64,000 nt of DNA from Buddleja alternifolia (Eukaryota > Streptophyta > Magnoliopsida > Lamiales > Scrophulariaceae): the NCBI GenBank assembly GCA_019426215.1, contig CM033397.1, positions 31,002,480 through 31,066,479 of the forward strand, in the 5' to 3' direction. Below, piece after piece: positions 1-11,751 of the stretch. The notes under the pieces are model-generated. The model did no database searches and had not been told where the DNA came from. It worked only from the letters and a program-made list of their open reading frames with translations. How positions within the stretch are numbered: the first letter of the stretch is position 1; every line of letters starts with the position of its first letter. The translations under genes were made by a program, and so were the position numbers.

Positions 1-536
1 CAAGATCAAATACAAAAGCGGAGAAGAATCGGGTAATGATGAACATGCTTCTGCGATTGTAGAATTAGGAAATGATGAACGAGCTTCTTCGATCATAGAA
101 TTGGGGTATGATGGAGGGGTGATAGAGAGAATCAGGAAATTATTTTTTGGGTAAGGCATTCTTTCATTAGGATACGATGTGTTATAAAATTAGTTTGGCT
201 GATTTTAGCTATATTGCCTTATGGTTTCACTTTAGGACTTTTCTGTGTTTGATACTTTGCATTCTCTCATGGGTAAGTCGTTGTTGGTAAGCAACCAGAA
301 GAACTTAATGGAGTTGGCATGTTATTCAGTTTGGGGTTCGTTATAGTTGGTACTGGTTATTTTTTTATTTTTATGTTTGCCACATACTTTTTTAACATGC
401 GCGTGGTTAGGGTTACACGATTATTCAAGTTACTAATTGACACTATATTGATTTTTTCAGTTTTATCTTGTTTTGATTATATGGCTAGCCCTGGTAATCT
501 CGTATATTTAAAATGTTTATGATTGCACATTTTATG
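1..536. repeat. Left remnant of the ~1 kb tandem satellite array
   Basis: This is part of one monomer of the array that resumes at 19074. It begins in the segment encoding the G-N-D-E repeats and runs through the conserved end ATTATTTTTTGGGTAAGG (about 135-155) and the segment beginning MLFSLGF (319-522). It stops at ATTTTATG, where a retrotransposon LTR begins. The last five bases, TTATG (532-536), should be the target-site copy of that insertion. No matching copy lies at the other end of the element, so the right flank was rearranged. Confidence 0.9.
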
Positions 537-2049
537 TGTTAGGAATTTCATGTTAGATGTTTTGATGATGACAAGATAGGATTTTATGTTAGACCCCAAA
601 AATAATGTAAGTTTTTGTTTTCATAGATCAATTGTATAAGCGTTTGAAAGTATGTAATTTTGTTAGGCTTGTAATTTTTATCTTTGTAAATTTTAGACTA
701 AGTATTAGATACCGAATCGCTAATAGAATTTTGGGTGAGTCTATTAGAGAAGAAGTTGAAGATCAGCGTCTGAAGTCAAATAAAGATGAAGATTCGTTAT
801 TAGCGTCTGTCAAACGCTAAAGAACTATTTCAGGATTTATGGATCAAGTGCTCAAAGTACTCCAGCGATCAGTATCAGATTCACTTGAAATAAATCCTCA
901 AGTCATGAAGGACTTAAATACAATCATTCAACGGACATTTATTTTCAACGGGAAATAAATTCAAATGCATTAAATGCTTGATAAGAGCATTAAATGTGAT
1001 AAGCTAATATGACTTGTGGACAAGCCACCGTTTGACTAGACTGTCAGGATTTCAGAGTTTAAGTCTGCTCCCGTCCAAGCAAAACCAGCAGGATTTCAGG
1101 AATGTCAGAGAAAAGGCTGATTAATGCGCACCACGTGAAGAACACGCGCTCACATGTGTCCAACGGACAATTACCAAGAATAGCCTATAAATACCTCATT
1201 CCAGCAAACCCTAAATAGAGATACAACGTACATACACAAGAAACACGCGAAAAACTTTGCTGAAATATTTTCTGAAAAGAAAAGCTTAGAAACTCCATAG
1301 CTAAAACCTTTCAAGCTTTTTACATACATTCCAGATAGTCACAAATATCTCAAACATCTTCCAAAGAAGAAACCTAAAATCTTATTGAGATATTCCAAGT
1401 TATTTGATCTTTCCAAAAACAAACAAAACCTGTGTGACAAAACCCTCAACCTTTCATCTGAGTGAGAAAGTCGTTGAAACCCCTTACAGGCAGTATTTCT
1501 GAGTGAGAGAAGCTTGTAGAAGAAGATCTTCATTGGTGCTGAAATCTGTGTGATCAAGGAGCCCAAGATCATTTTCACCTATTTACTATCTTGTAGAAGA
1601 TTCTATGCGATTCTTTGATAATTAACTTTGTAAATTCCCTCCAAGTGAAAAAGGAGAAGAAGGACGTAGCTGGGATTACATCACCCAGTGAACCTTACAA
1701 TTTCTTGTGTTATTTACTTTTATTATTGTTTTGTTTTATATTCTCTTATTTATTCTGAAAAAGATAAGCTAAACTGCTAAGTGACTATTTAACCAAAACG
1801 AACGCTAAAGCTTTAAAAATCATTTCCGCTGTGCTAACTCTGATTAAGCGATCTAAGCATTGCCCTACTTTGGTAAATTGTTAAAATCACTAAGTCTAAG
1901 TTATCTTTACTGAAGCGCTTGACCCAAGCGCTCAGCTTTCTAAGCGTTCTAATCTTTAAAAGTGATACGAATTTTTGAAGTCGAAAAAGACTTCAGGGTC
2001 TATTCAACCCCCCCTTCTAGACCCTTTCGTATGCTACTTGGGACCACCA
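537..2049 (+). repeat. 5' LTR of element A
   Basis: It starts TGTTAGGAATTTC directly after satellite DNA and ends GGGACCACCA just before the primer binding site. The same start and end recur, reversed, in element B and in the solo LTR. A TATA box (TATAAATA, 1186-1193) lies two fifths of the way in and probably marks the start of R downstream. AAGCG/CGCTT motifs are scattered throughout. At about 1513 bp it is shorter than its relatives here, which carry extra internal repeats. Confidence 0.88.
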
Positions 2050-2051
2050 AG

Positions 2052-2063
2052 TGGTATCAGAGC
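2052..2063 (+). other. Primer binding site (initiator-Met tRNA)
   Basis: TGGTATCAGAGC is the standard copia primer binding site, complementary to the 3' end of plant initiator-Met tRNA. It lies two bases past the LTR end. The LTR end and the PBS flank form a short hairpin, ACTTGG-GACCA-CCAAGT. Confidence 0.92.
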
Positions 2064-2162
2064 GGTTGAAGTAGAAACCTAAGCGTTTCCAAGCGTAACT
2101 GCTTGTTTAGATCCATTTTTCTAAACTTAGTCGCTTTAAATTTTCTCTTAAACATCTCATTA

Positions 2163-3785
2163 TGGCTTTTAACAAAATGCCTAAGTGGATAGAGTAAAAC
2201 TATGATTCTTGGAAACTTAGAGCATTCGCGTATTTATGTTCTTGTGATAATGAAATGTGTGATGTAATTTCAGATGGCCCCATCAAGATCATGAAAGTGA
2301 TAACACGAGCGCCTGGAGCTGATGAAGCAACTCCAGATGGTTTTGTTGAAAAACCCAAGTTAGAATGGATAATGTTGGAGAAGCGCACTTTACTCAGCGT
2401 AAGGAGATAATGATGCATTGTTCAACAAAATCAAACAATGTAAGACATTAAAAGAGATATGGGATAAGTTGGCTATAGTATGTGAAGGTTCCGCACAAAT
2501 GAAGGAGAACAAGCTCTCCATAGTCATGCAAAGATTTGAGCATTTCAAGATGTAGCCCAATGAGAAGCTAGAACAATTGGATGCAAGGTTTACTTTGCTC
2601 ATTACAGAGTTAGCGTCATTAGACAAAGAGTTGACCAACAAGGAAATGGTCAATAGGATTTTCAAAAGTCTTCCAAGCAAGAATTTGATTAAGATTGTTG
2701 CTATGAGAGAATCAAAAACATTGGAGACTCTTACTCCAGAACATGTGTTTTCAGAGCTAAAGGCATTTGAGTTCGAATTGGGTGAAGTCAGTGACACATC
2801 GACTTCAGCGACTGAATCAGAAGCTTTAATCGCTACCACCAAAAGTAAGGGTAAAGCGATTAGTGAGGTGAAGTCAACTGAATCCAATAAAGAAAAAGAG
2901 ATGGCTCTATTGGTCAAGAAATTCCAGAAATTTCTAAGATATTAAAAGAGAAATCCTGTTGGACAAACTTCATTTCAAACCCCTCCCACTGTTTCAGCAC
3001 TTCAATATCAAGTGCCAGTATATTCAGCACCTCAACCAATAGCCCCAGTTCTTTACCAAGCGCCTACAACTACTACTCAGAATCTTTCAGCGCCAGTTGT
3101 TTCAAAGCGATTAACCACTGAACAGAAAATGAAAACTAATTTGTGTTATAATTGTAGGAAACCAGGGCACTACCACGTAAATTGCCCTTATCTAAACGTA
3201 TCTAAACCTTCAAGGCAGAATTACTTGGATAGAAACCAATTCAGGAGCAACCTTTGCTAACAAGGTTTGCTAGCGAAATCTGAACCATTCTCCGCACCTG
3301 AAGAGGATTTGGAATCATTAGATGAAAGCAGTGATGATGAGCTAACAAGCGACTCAGCATTAATTTGTCTCATGGCAAGAGATAATGAAGCATCTGACGA
3401 TTCGCTACCTGAGGTAACCACTGAATTATCTCATCCTCTTTCTTATGATGAATTACTTGACAAAGTTAATGAATACTATAAAGATCGTCAAGATGCCCCC
3501 AAAATATATCAAAATCACTTCGCTGTTATTTCATTGCTCACAAGTGATAAAGTAACGCTCAAAACAGAGTTGCAAGTTCAGCAAAAATGCATTGAGAAGA
3601 ACCAATCGCTTGAGAGTGAAATTACTCAATTGAAAAATGATCTTGATATAATAGTCAAGAGAGAAGCTGATCTGATTGCTAGACTTGCCAAATCAGAGCA
3701 GCTCGTCTCATCATTATCAAAAGCTTCAAGAAAGTTGGATAATGTGACTGAGGTAATAAGAATGTTTGGTGAAAAGACCGGTTAG
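2163..3785 (+). pseudogene. gag: gag of element A (broken)
   Basis: The product would be the capsid/nucleocapsid polyprotein that packages element RNA. The reading starts at ATG 2163 with the YDSWKLRAF motif typical of copia gag (UBN2 family). It continues through LTPEHVFSELKAFEFEL (about 2740) to a CCHC zinc knuckle CYNCRKPGHYHVNC (about 3140-3185), then an acidic coiled-coil tail to 3785. Breaks are a stop 11 codons in, a deletion with frameshift around 2360 compared with the gag of element B, and a Gln-to-stop change at 2553 (element B has FKMQPNE). Most segments stay in one frame, so decay is by few events. It cannot make full-length Gag. Confidence 0.88.
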
Positions 3786-6700
3786 GATACAATAAATTCG
3801 GTAAACAACCAAATAAATCTAATGTTACGGTAAACAACAAAGGAAAGGGTATTTTCTCTGTTGAGAAAGGTTCACAAATTCAAACGCTGAATGAACCAAG
3901 CAACAATGGTACAAGGCTAAACGAGAAAGCCAAAGTTGACTCAGGCAAGGGAAAGGCGAAAGCAAATGATCCACAAAGACGGGTTTATCCAAATGCTCAA
4001 AAGGCTAAGGATAAACCTGACCACTGTGAATCAAGTGCTAAACGTTCAGCACCAAAAGTGCAACCCAAGCCAGCGCCAAGGAAATACCAGCGTCAATATT
4101 CAAGGCAGTCAAGATCATATTATCGATACTATGATAATTATGATTATGACTATGATTATGATTACTATTACAATCGAGGATATTACTATACACTCAAAAA
4201 GCACACACAACACAAGGTGAACAAAAAGCACACACAACATAATGTGAAACCTAAGAAGACCAGTATTTCTGCAATGAAGACTAGACAAATATGGGTTCCT
4301 AAGTTTTAATTCAAACCAAAGTTACTAACGTTGAAGGACCCAAGACAACATGGGTACCTAAGAAGAATTAGAACTATCCTTTAAATGCAGGTACCTAGAG
4401 CCAACACCGATACTTCAGTTTAGTAATTTGATAGTGGATCGTCAAGACACATGACGGGTTCCAAGGATCTATTGATCAACTATCAAGCAGCCAATGGTCC
4501 TCAAGTTATATTCGGTGATAACTCCAAAGGTAAAACTAAAGGTATAGGTATCATGCATAGGGGGAACATCATGATTAGTGATGTATATTATGTTGAGGGT
4601 CTTAAGCGTAATTTGTTAAGCATTAGTCAATTTTGTGATAAAGGCTTTGAAGTAAAATTTTCAAGCGACTTCTGCTATGTTAACGACGCTAAGACTAAGT
4701 CTACTAAATTAAAAGGAAAAAGAACAAACAATGTGTATTTAGTAGATTGGGATTCTACAATTGATAACAACCCCATATGCTTTGTTGCTAAAAGTCAAAA
4801 TGAATTGGGTTGATAATGACATAGAAAAATGAATCACCTCAACTTTAAGGCAATCTCTCAATTAATATCGCTAAATCTAGTAGAGGGACTACCTAAGGGT
4901 TCCTTTCAGAAAAATCGCTTATGTGATGCATGTCAAATGGGTAAACAAGTTAAATCATCTTTTAAGAAGAAACCATGCCTATCTACTTCTAGAGTTCTTG
5001 AACTATTGCATCTAGATTTATTTGGTCCTATTCAAATCATGAGTGTTAGTGGTAAAAAGTACTCGCTAGTAATAGTTGATGATTTCTCTCGCTATACATG
5101 GGTAGACTTCCTAGCAACCAAAGATGAAACTAGTGTCAAGCTCACATCGCTAATTCGTCAATTGCAAAATTATAAAGATCTCAAGGTGACAAGAATTAGA
5201 AGCGATAGAGGAATTGAATTTACTAACCAATTTGTTGAGAAGTTTTGCATAGATTTTGGAATACTTCATGAGTATTCTGCCCCTAGAACACCTCAATAGA
5301 ATGGAGTTGCCGAGCGACGGAACAAAACGCTTAAAGAAGCTGCTAGGACGATGCTTGCAGAGTCTAAGCTACCTCAAAGGTTTTGGGCCGAAGCTATCAA
5401 TACCGCTTGCTACACTCAAAACCGGTGTATGATCAACAAGCAACATGAAAAGACTCCATATGAGTTGTGGAAGGGACGTAAGCCTAACGTTTCATATTTT
5501 CATGTATTTGGTTCAAAATATTTCATTCATAACAATGGATCCCAAAGCCTAAAGACGTTTGATCCTAAAGCGGATGAAGGAATCTTTCTAGGCTATGCCA
5601 AGAACAGAAAGAGTTTTCGCATCCTAAATAAGATCAAATCGAAGGTCAAAGAATCCATTCATGTTGTGTGATGATGCTAACCAAGAACCGAGTAAGGTTA
5701 ATCCTGATGATGTAGGAATTGAAGATCTTGCCCAACAAGCATCACAAATCAATCTTGGTGATGATAGTGATGATGATGAGGATGATGAGATCTTTGTGCC
5801 TATTCATAAGATCACTCGTGAGGTTACTAATGATAATATTATCAGAATCGCTGATGATCATGAAGAGAATGATCATCAAGAGCAAATTGGAACTGTGAAT
5901 GATGCAGCGACTGCGCCAGAGACAAATGAGGATCAAGCGATTGAGAATCAAGAGTCTCTCAACCCGTTCTAACCAGATTGTAAATGGCTTAGAGACCATC
6001 CACCAGAGCTAGTCATTGGAGATATTAGAGCACCTGTTAGAACTAGGTCCGCTACAATTAATGAGGCCATGTTCGCAAGTTTCTTATCTCAAATGGAACC
6101 AAAAAAAGTGGATGAAGCGCTCAGTGATTCAAGTTGGGTAGAAGCGATGCAAGAAAAGCTTAACCAATTTGAGAGAAGCAAGGTTTGGACACTAGTACCA
6201 AGACCAACTCACCAAGGAGTTATTGGGACTAGATGGGTTTTTAAGAACAAGATGAATGAAGATGGCATTGTTATAAGAAACAAAGCCAGATTAGTCGCTC
6301 AGGGTTATTGTTAAGAAGAGAGTATTGATTTTGATGAGACGTATGCCCCAATAGTCCGTCTTGAAGCGATTCGTATGTTCCTAGTGTTTGCCGCATTCAA
6401 CAAGTTCACAGTGTACCAAATGGACGTGAAGAGTGCATTCCTGAATGGTAAACTCCAAGAAGAAGTATATGTGGAGCAACCACCAGGATTCATCAACAAC
6501 CATGGGAAAAGTATGGTCTACAAATTGGATAAGGCACTCTATGGCCTTAAACAAGCACCAAGAGCATGGTATGATAGTCTCTCTATCTTCTTTATAGGTA
6601 AAGGCTTTTCAAAAGGCAACGTTGATACAAATTTATTTAAAATTACCCATAATGAAGATATTCTCTTAGTCCAAATTTATGTTGATGATATTATATTTGG

Positions 6701-7624
6701 TTCTACTGACAAGCGACTGTGCGAGAAATTTTCGAAAATGATGCAAGATCAATTTGAAATGAACATGATGGGTGAATTAACTTTCTTCTTAGGATTACAA
6801 GTTAAACAACTCCCTAATGACATATTTATAAACCAAGCTATATATACACGTGATATGATTAAGAAATTTGGTATAGAAAATGCATCATCTTCAAAAATTC
6901 CAATGAGCCAAACACTTAAGTTAGATAAAGATGAAAGTGGGAAGAAAATTGATATCACTAACTATAGAGGTATCATTGAATCACTTCTTTATCTTACCGC
7001 TAGTAGACCTGATATTATGTTTTCGCTATGCATGTGTGCACGTTTTCAAGCTGATTCTAAAGAGTCACACTTAATTGCTGCCAAGAAGATCCTTAAATCC
7101 CTAAAAGGCACACAAATGTGGGCTTATGGCATCCAAGGGACTCTTCTTTTGAACTAATTGGTTATTCAGATGCAGATTTTGCAGGATGCAAAATAGATCG
7201 TAAGAGTACTAGTGGTACATGTCAATTTCTAGGTGATAGACTAATTTCGTGGCATAGTAAGAAACAACAATCTATAGCGACTTCTACCGCTGAGGCAGAA
7301 TATGTAGCCGCTGGGAGCTATTGTGCACAAATCCTTTGGATGAGGTAACAACTTAGAGATTATGGAATCCTCTTAGGTCCTACCCCAATCCACTGTGATA
7401 ACCAAAGCGCTTTAGCTATGACCCAAAATCCTGTCCTTCATTCTAGAACTAAACACATTGATATTCGATACCATTTCTTGCGTGACCATGTTTAAAAGAA
7501 AGATATCTCCATGCACTTTATTGGAACTGACAAACAATTGACAGATATCTTTACTAAAGCGCTCAACAAACAACGCTTTCTCACTTTGAGAAGTGAATTA
7601 GGTATGATCGATTTAAATGCTTAA
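3786..7624 (+). pseudogene. pol: pol of element A: protease, integrase, reverse transcriptase, RNase H (broken)
   Basis: This is a degenerate copia polyprotein. Protease: DSGSSRHMTG near 4430. GAG-pre-integrase: HLNF and CDACQMGKQ (about 4835-4950). Integrase core: HLDLFGP, VDDFSRYTW, RSDRG and NGVAERRN (5010-5325), keeping the D-D-E residues. An acidic linker lies at 5670-5970. Reverse transcriptase: RWVFKNK, QMDVKSAFLNG, ALYGLKQAPRAWY and the active-site YVDD (6678-6689). RNase H: GYSDADFAG, STAEAEY and CDNQSAL (7160-7410). It ends TDIFTKAL near 7560 with TAA at 7622. Stops occur at 5297, 6312, 7346 and 7493, each where the family normally has Gln. The frame changes near 3800, 5660 and 7120-7157. 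Confidence 0.92.
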
Positions 7625-8503
7625 ATCATAAAGCATCATATTTTATAGGCATATACTTTAGGGGGAATCCACTTTATGTTTATGTCTAAAGAGTTTTTCA
7701 AAATTGAAATAAGTTATCAATTTTAGGGGGAACTTTAAAATTGTACTTGTCTCAATCCATGAGCGACTGTGATAAAAAATGACTTTGAAAATTTTATGCA
7801 TTGATCATTAGCGTTATCTTTTACGCATGACAAAATCAATCCCTAATAAAATTAAATGAAAATATTTTTTAAAATCCAAGCCATTGATTTATAATCTTAG
7901 CTTTAAGAAATTGAACTTTATTAAAAAGACTTCAGCATTAAAAAGATTCCCACTTTAACGCTAAGTAGCCTTTTTCTAAAATTCATGCATAGATTTCATC
8001 GCTAAAAAGTAGCGTGTGGATAAGTCCAAAAGATTAGATTTAACAACTGCCCACACGTGCTTATCAAATCAAACTGATGGTTAATGATTCCTATCTAAAA
8101 TCTAGGCGGTTCAGTAACTGCACATGTCTGAGTACGTGTCAGTATACTATCAGGCGCGTGTAATTCACGCTGAAAGTTTCAAAATTATTCAAACGTTTTG
8201 AAAAAGTAACTGCGGATTTCAAACTTTTATACTTCACAGTTGTTACCCTATTTTACCGTACTTTTTGACATCCGTATTTATGAGTAAACGGCTCAGATTT
8301 AATTTTTGTTATTTTTAAAATTAATTTCTGAACACGTGTCATTCATGTAAATAGTGAGGAGTTACTTTTTGCCACCTATTTAAACCCTTTGCAGTCTTTA
8401 CAGTAAAACTTTATCACTTCCCAATACTCCTACTGTAAAAGTTTTCTCTCTAAGGCAAAAAGTTTTTTTCTCCTCAACAGAATTTTTTTTTTCCCGATCA
8501 TCA
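7625..8503 (+). promoter_or_regulatory. Post-pol spacer with two polypurine tracts and a possible internal promoter
   Basis: Two AGGGGGAA-type tracts lie at about 7659-7667 and 7724-7732, straight after pol. Sireviruses are known for having more than one polypurine tract. Element B keeps the same pair in reverse (about 14001-14010 and 13933-13945). Further on, TATTTAAA (8377-8384) lies 120 bp before the ATG of the env-like ORF. A T/C-rich run ending TCCTCAACAG (8471-8480) lies just before that ATG and resembles a splice acceptor. Either could serve expression of the third ORF. Both functions are inference. Confidence 0.5.
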
Positions 8504-11500
8504 ATGGCACCCAAAACTTCTAAATCAGTTGCCGGAAAATCCTCCAAACCTGAAAAACCAGTCACTGTTAACGCCGGATTTCTTGTTAACTGGGACTACC
8601 TTTTTGATAACCAGAACTTCCCGCTAAGGAATGTTCTTCCACTCGTCCAGGAATCTAGTTTGCGCAATGTGATAACTTCTGTTTTTAATATCTTTGAGGA
8701 AGAAACCCTTTTCTTCTTCAAGAATGCAAAAATTTTCGATGATGGAAACTCCATTTCCTGCGTCTTTCCCTTTGCTCGTGAGACCTTCGTCCTCACTCCT
8801 TCTCTTATATCATCTTTACTCAATTTGCCAAACGATGGTGGCGAAGTTGAAAATGTCACTCTCGGAGATGCTACCAAAGTCTGGGCGTTAATCAAGAAGG
8901 AAGATTTTGAAGCTACGTATGAACCCAACTTCAAGAAGAATGACATGAAGAGCGAATATGTCATTTTTGCTGACATCTGCGCAAAGATGATAGAGTGTAG
9001 GAAGGGTAGTTTCGATAAGGTTTCCAACCTTCAGTACAAAATGATGGTTGCTATTTTGAGCAAGTTGAAGATCAACTGGTCGCTTTATGCTTTTAGTCGC
9101 TTCAAGGCAGCGATGGCCAAGTCAGTAAATCCCAAGCTTTACGGGATTGTGCTGAGTCGTATTCTAAGCGCTAGCAGTTTCTTCAATACCGCTGGAAAGA
9201 AAGTCCCAACGCTTAAGTTCTATGGGAAGAAGATGATCAGCGAGCTGCTCAAACCAAGACGACGTGGCGGTGCAGCAGTTCCCAAAGAAGAGCGTGAGCG
9301 AGTTCTTGCTGAAGGAGTTGTTCGCAACGATGATGAAGCGCAAGTGACCTCGTCTTCATCATCTTCATTAGAAGAGGTAGTGGTGGTCAAGTGACCTAAA
9401 AGAAAACTCACTTTGAAAGTCACTAAGCCATCCAAGCCAGCGAAGAAGTAGAAGCAGAAGCCGGAGCCCAAGAAGAAACAGAAGTCTCCCTCTCCTTCTC
9501 CCAAATCGCCCTCTTCTCCTCCAGTGTTTATCTTCTCTTCAGAAGAAGTAGAAGTAGAAGAAGTACCGCTATCCCAAAGGCGTACTCCTTTATCCACTCC
9601 AGCTACATCAACAAGCGCTCCAATAGAGCCAGCGCTTGAAGAGCCAGCGAGTGTCTCTCCTACTTCTTCGGACGTTGCTCCTGAATCTACACCAGAGCCT
9701 GCAGCTGCTCCTGGAGCTCTCTCAACAGAGCTTGGTGATTATCAGGTGTTTAGCGAATATAGAACCCAACATACTCTGAATATATTCGAAGGATTCAAAA
9801 TTCCTATTCACGCTGTTCCCCTCACTTCTTTTCTGGATTTAGATCCAGAAGAAGTTGTCCCGAAGCCTGAGGAAACTGTACAAAATATTGAAACAGATAA
9901 AGTGACTGCGTCAGTCGATGATAGTCCTCAGGCTCAAAATTCACCAGACGCTGATGCACCTCTACCTTCAGAGGTTCATGTTGAAGTAGATGTCGATATG
10001 ACCAAGGTTGTGGATATCGCTAAGGAAGTAGCTCAAGACCTTCCTGACACTGAAATATCTCCAGTCAGTGAAGCGACAGTAGACGCTGAGCGGTTGATAG
10101 AAGTGGCTCCCATCCCAATTGAGTCAATTGCATTTGTCCCTACTCCAACTGGATCTTCTCCTTGTGTCATAAATTTCTTTCCCCGTGGCTATGATGCAAA
10201 TGATGAGTTCTACTTTGCCACCAGGGAGCTTGACACCAGGCAATTAGTCGATATGGAGATCAACTTTCAAAATACTCTCCATAGGAGTGATGTCTCCAAT
10301 TCTGCTAAATTTGAATTCTTCGAGCGATTTGCTGACTTGGATCTCTACTCTTTTAAGCGTCTTCAATCTCGCCTTGAGTATATTCGGCGACCAGCGTTAA
10401 ACATGACAGAATTTGACGAGAAGCGTTTAAACTTTACTAGCCATTCTGAATAATATTTTTATCCCTTGAGCCAGAATAAGATCGTCATTAAGAATCCCCA
10501 TATGGGTGATTGGTCAAAGAATCCAGACGAAGAAATTCTTAACAGAATCGGGTACTCCGTTGACCCCAAAGTCGTTCATTCTCCTCAGAATGCTCTATTC
10601 CCCAAACCTCTCAGATTATGGAAAGGAAAGGGACCAGTTGTTGCTGAGCATCCCAATCCTATTAATTCTTGGATAGAAGCTGAAGCCCGCGAGTATATAG
10701 CAAAAGTATGGGCTGAGGATTATGATGAAGAGTTTGAACGCTTTGAAAAGTTTCTTGCAGCCATAAAAGAACAAAAGAAAGCTGATAAACTTGGAAAGCG
10801 ATGGATGATGGATACTGCAAGATGGGTTGAAGAGCTCGTGTTGCATTTTTACACGCTAGAAGAGCTTGTGAAGTATCCATTTCTGTTTCAATTTGGAGTA
10901 GATTACAGGCGCAGAGGGTTCGCTGTGTTTCTACTCGAGCAACGTAAGATTCTGGTAGGCAATATTAGCACTTTACCTTGTTACAGGCAATCGATAGAAT
11001 GCTATATTCGCTAGCATCTTAGCTTAATCGCTCAGGTAGGACGCTATGTTTATCATTCGTCTCAAGAATTTGTATAGTGACTTCTTCCTTATTTGAATGA
11101 AGATGCATCAACCAGTAAACAACCTCTTTTGCCAGGGCAGAGTGCAATCCCCTTGAGTCTTCACAACGATCATGCTGAGTTTGCTGAACTCTACAGAGAC
11201 AGGAGAGCGATCTTTGAGAATGTGCAATTGCTAGACATCTTCTTTATTGAATACTTTGGCCTGAATAACTTCAGAGGCTATAGTCTTCACCCAGTTTTTG
11301 TTTGTGAACAGAATGTACAAGTGGCCAAGATGATTTCACAAATCACGCCAGTAGACAAAGAGGCTGCCCAAGCCCTTATGCCTTATTTATTGGACTTCTA
11401 CAACTCTTACATTTCAGGAGTTTATCTGCCGGAAGAAGTGCAACTTTCACTAAGCAATGAAGAGCGTGAAGACGCTTTATTCTTTATCCCGCAGACCAAC

Positions 11501-11751
11501 CTGATAAGTCCAAGGCACGTCATGGAAGCGATTGGCCCCCTTTGGGTCATTGCTGTTGAGAATCCTTCTCCTCCCATGGAGATAGTTGAGATAGTAGAGG
11601 AAGTCACTCCTACTGTGGAAGCCGCTCAAATTCCAGACGCTTCTTTGCCAGACATTTCTAGCGCCCCAGTAGTCAAGATCCCTACTCAAGCACCTGTTTG
11701 TCCACCAGCGACTGCAGATCCAACCATGGATCTAGCAATTCAGGAATGTCA
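8504..11751 (+). pseudogene. env-like third ORF of element A, first part (interrupted)
   Basis: This is a long reading in one frame (8504-9394, 9524-10453, 10466-11014 and 11093-11751) split by only a few stops, at 9392, about 9449, 10451 and 11012 among others. The N-terminal third (NWDYLFDNQNFPLRNV; about 8580-9240) is globular. It is followed by a basic stretch (KPRRRGGAAVPKEERER), a Pro/Glu/Ser/Thr-rich region (9400-9720), an acidic region, and a second globular part (10150-11500). The position downstream of pol is that of the Sirevirus env-like gene. I see no convincing signal peptide or membrane span, so a true envelope role is not shown. Domain databases may label the first part a plant transposon protein. 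The frame continues at 16668 past element B. Confidence 0.7.

Noticed and set aside
400..420. TTAGGGTTA inside each monomer as a telomere-like motif
   Set aside because: Only a single unit occurs per monomer, and plant telomeres are tandem TTTAGGG. There is no interstitial telomere array.
8596..9597. Minus-strand open frames opposite the env-like ORF
   Set aside because: They mirror the sense coding region and show no domain or start context. Treated as shadows.
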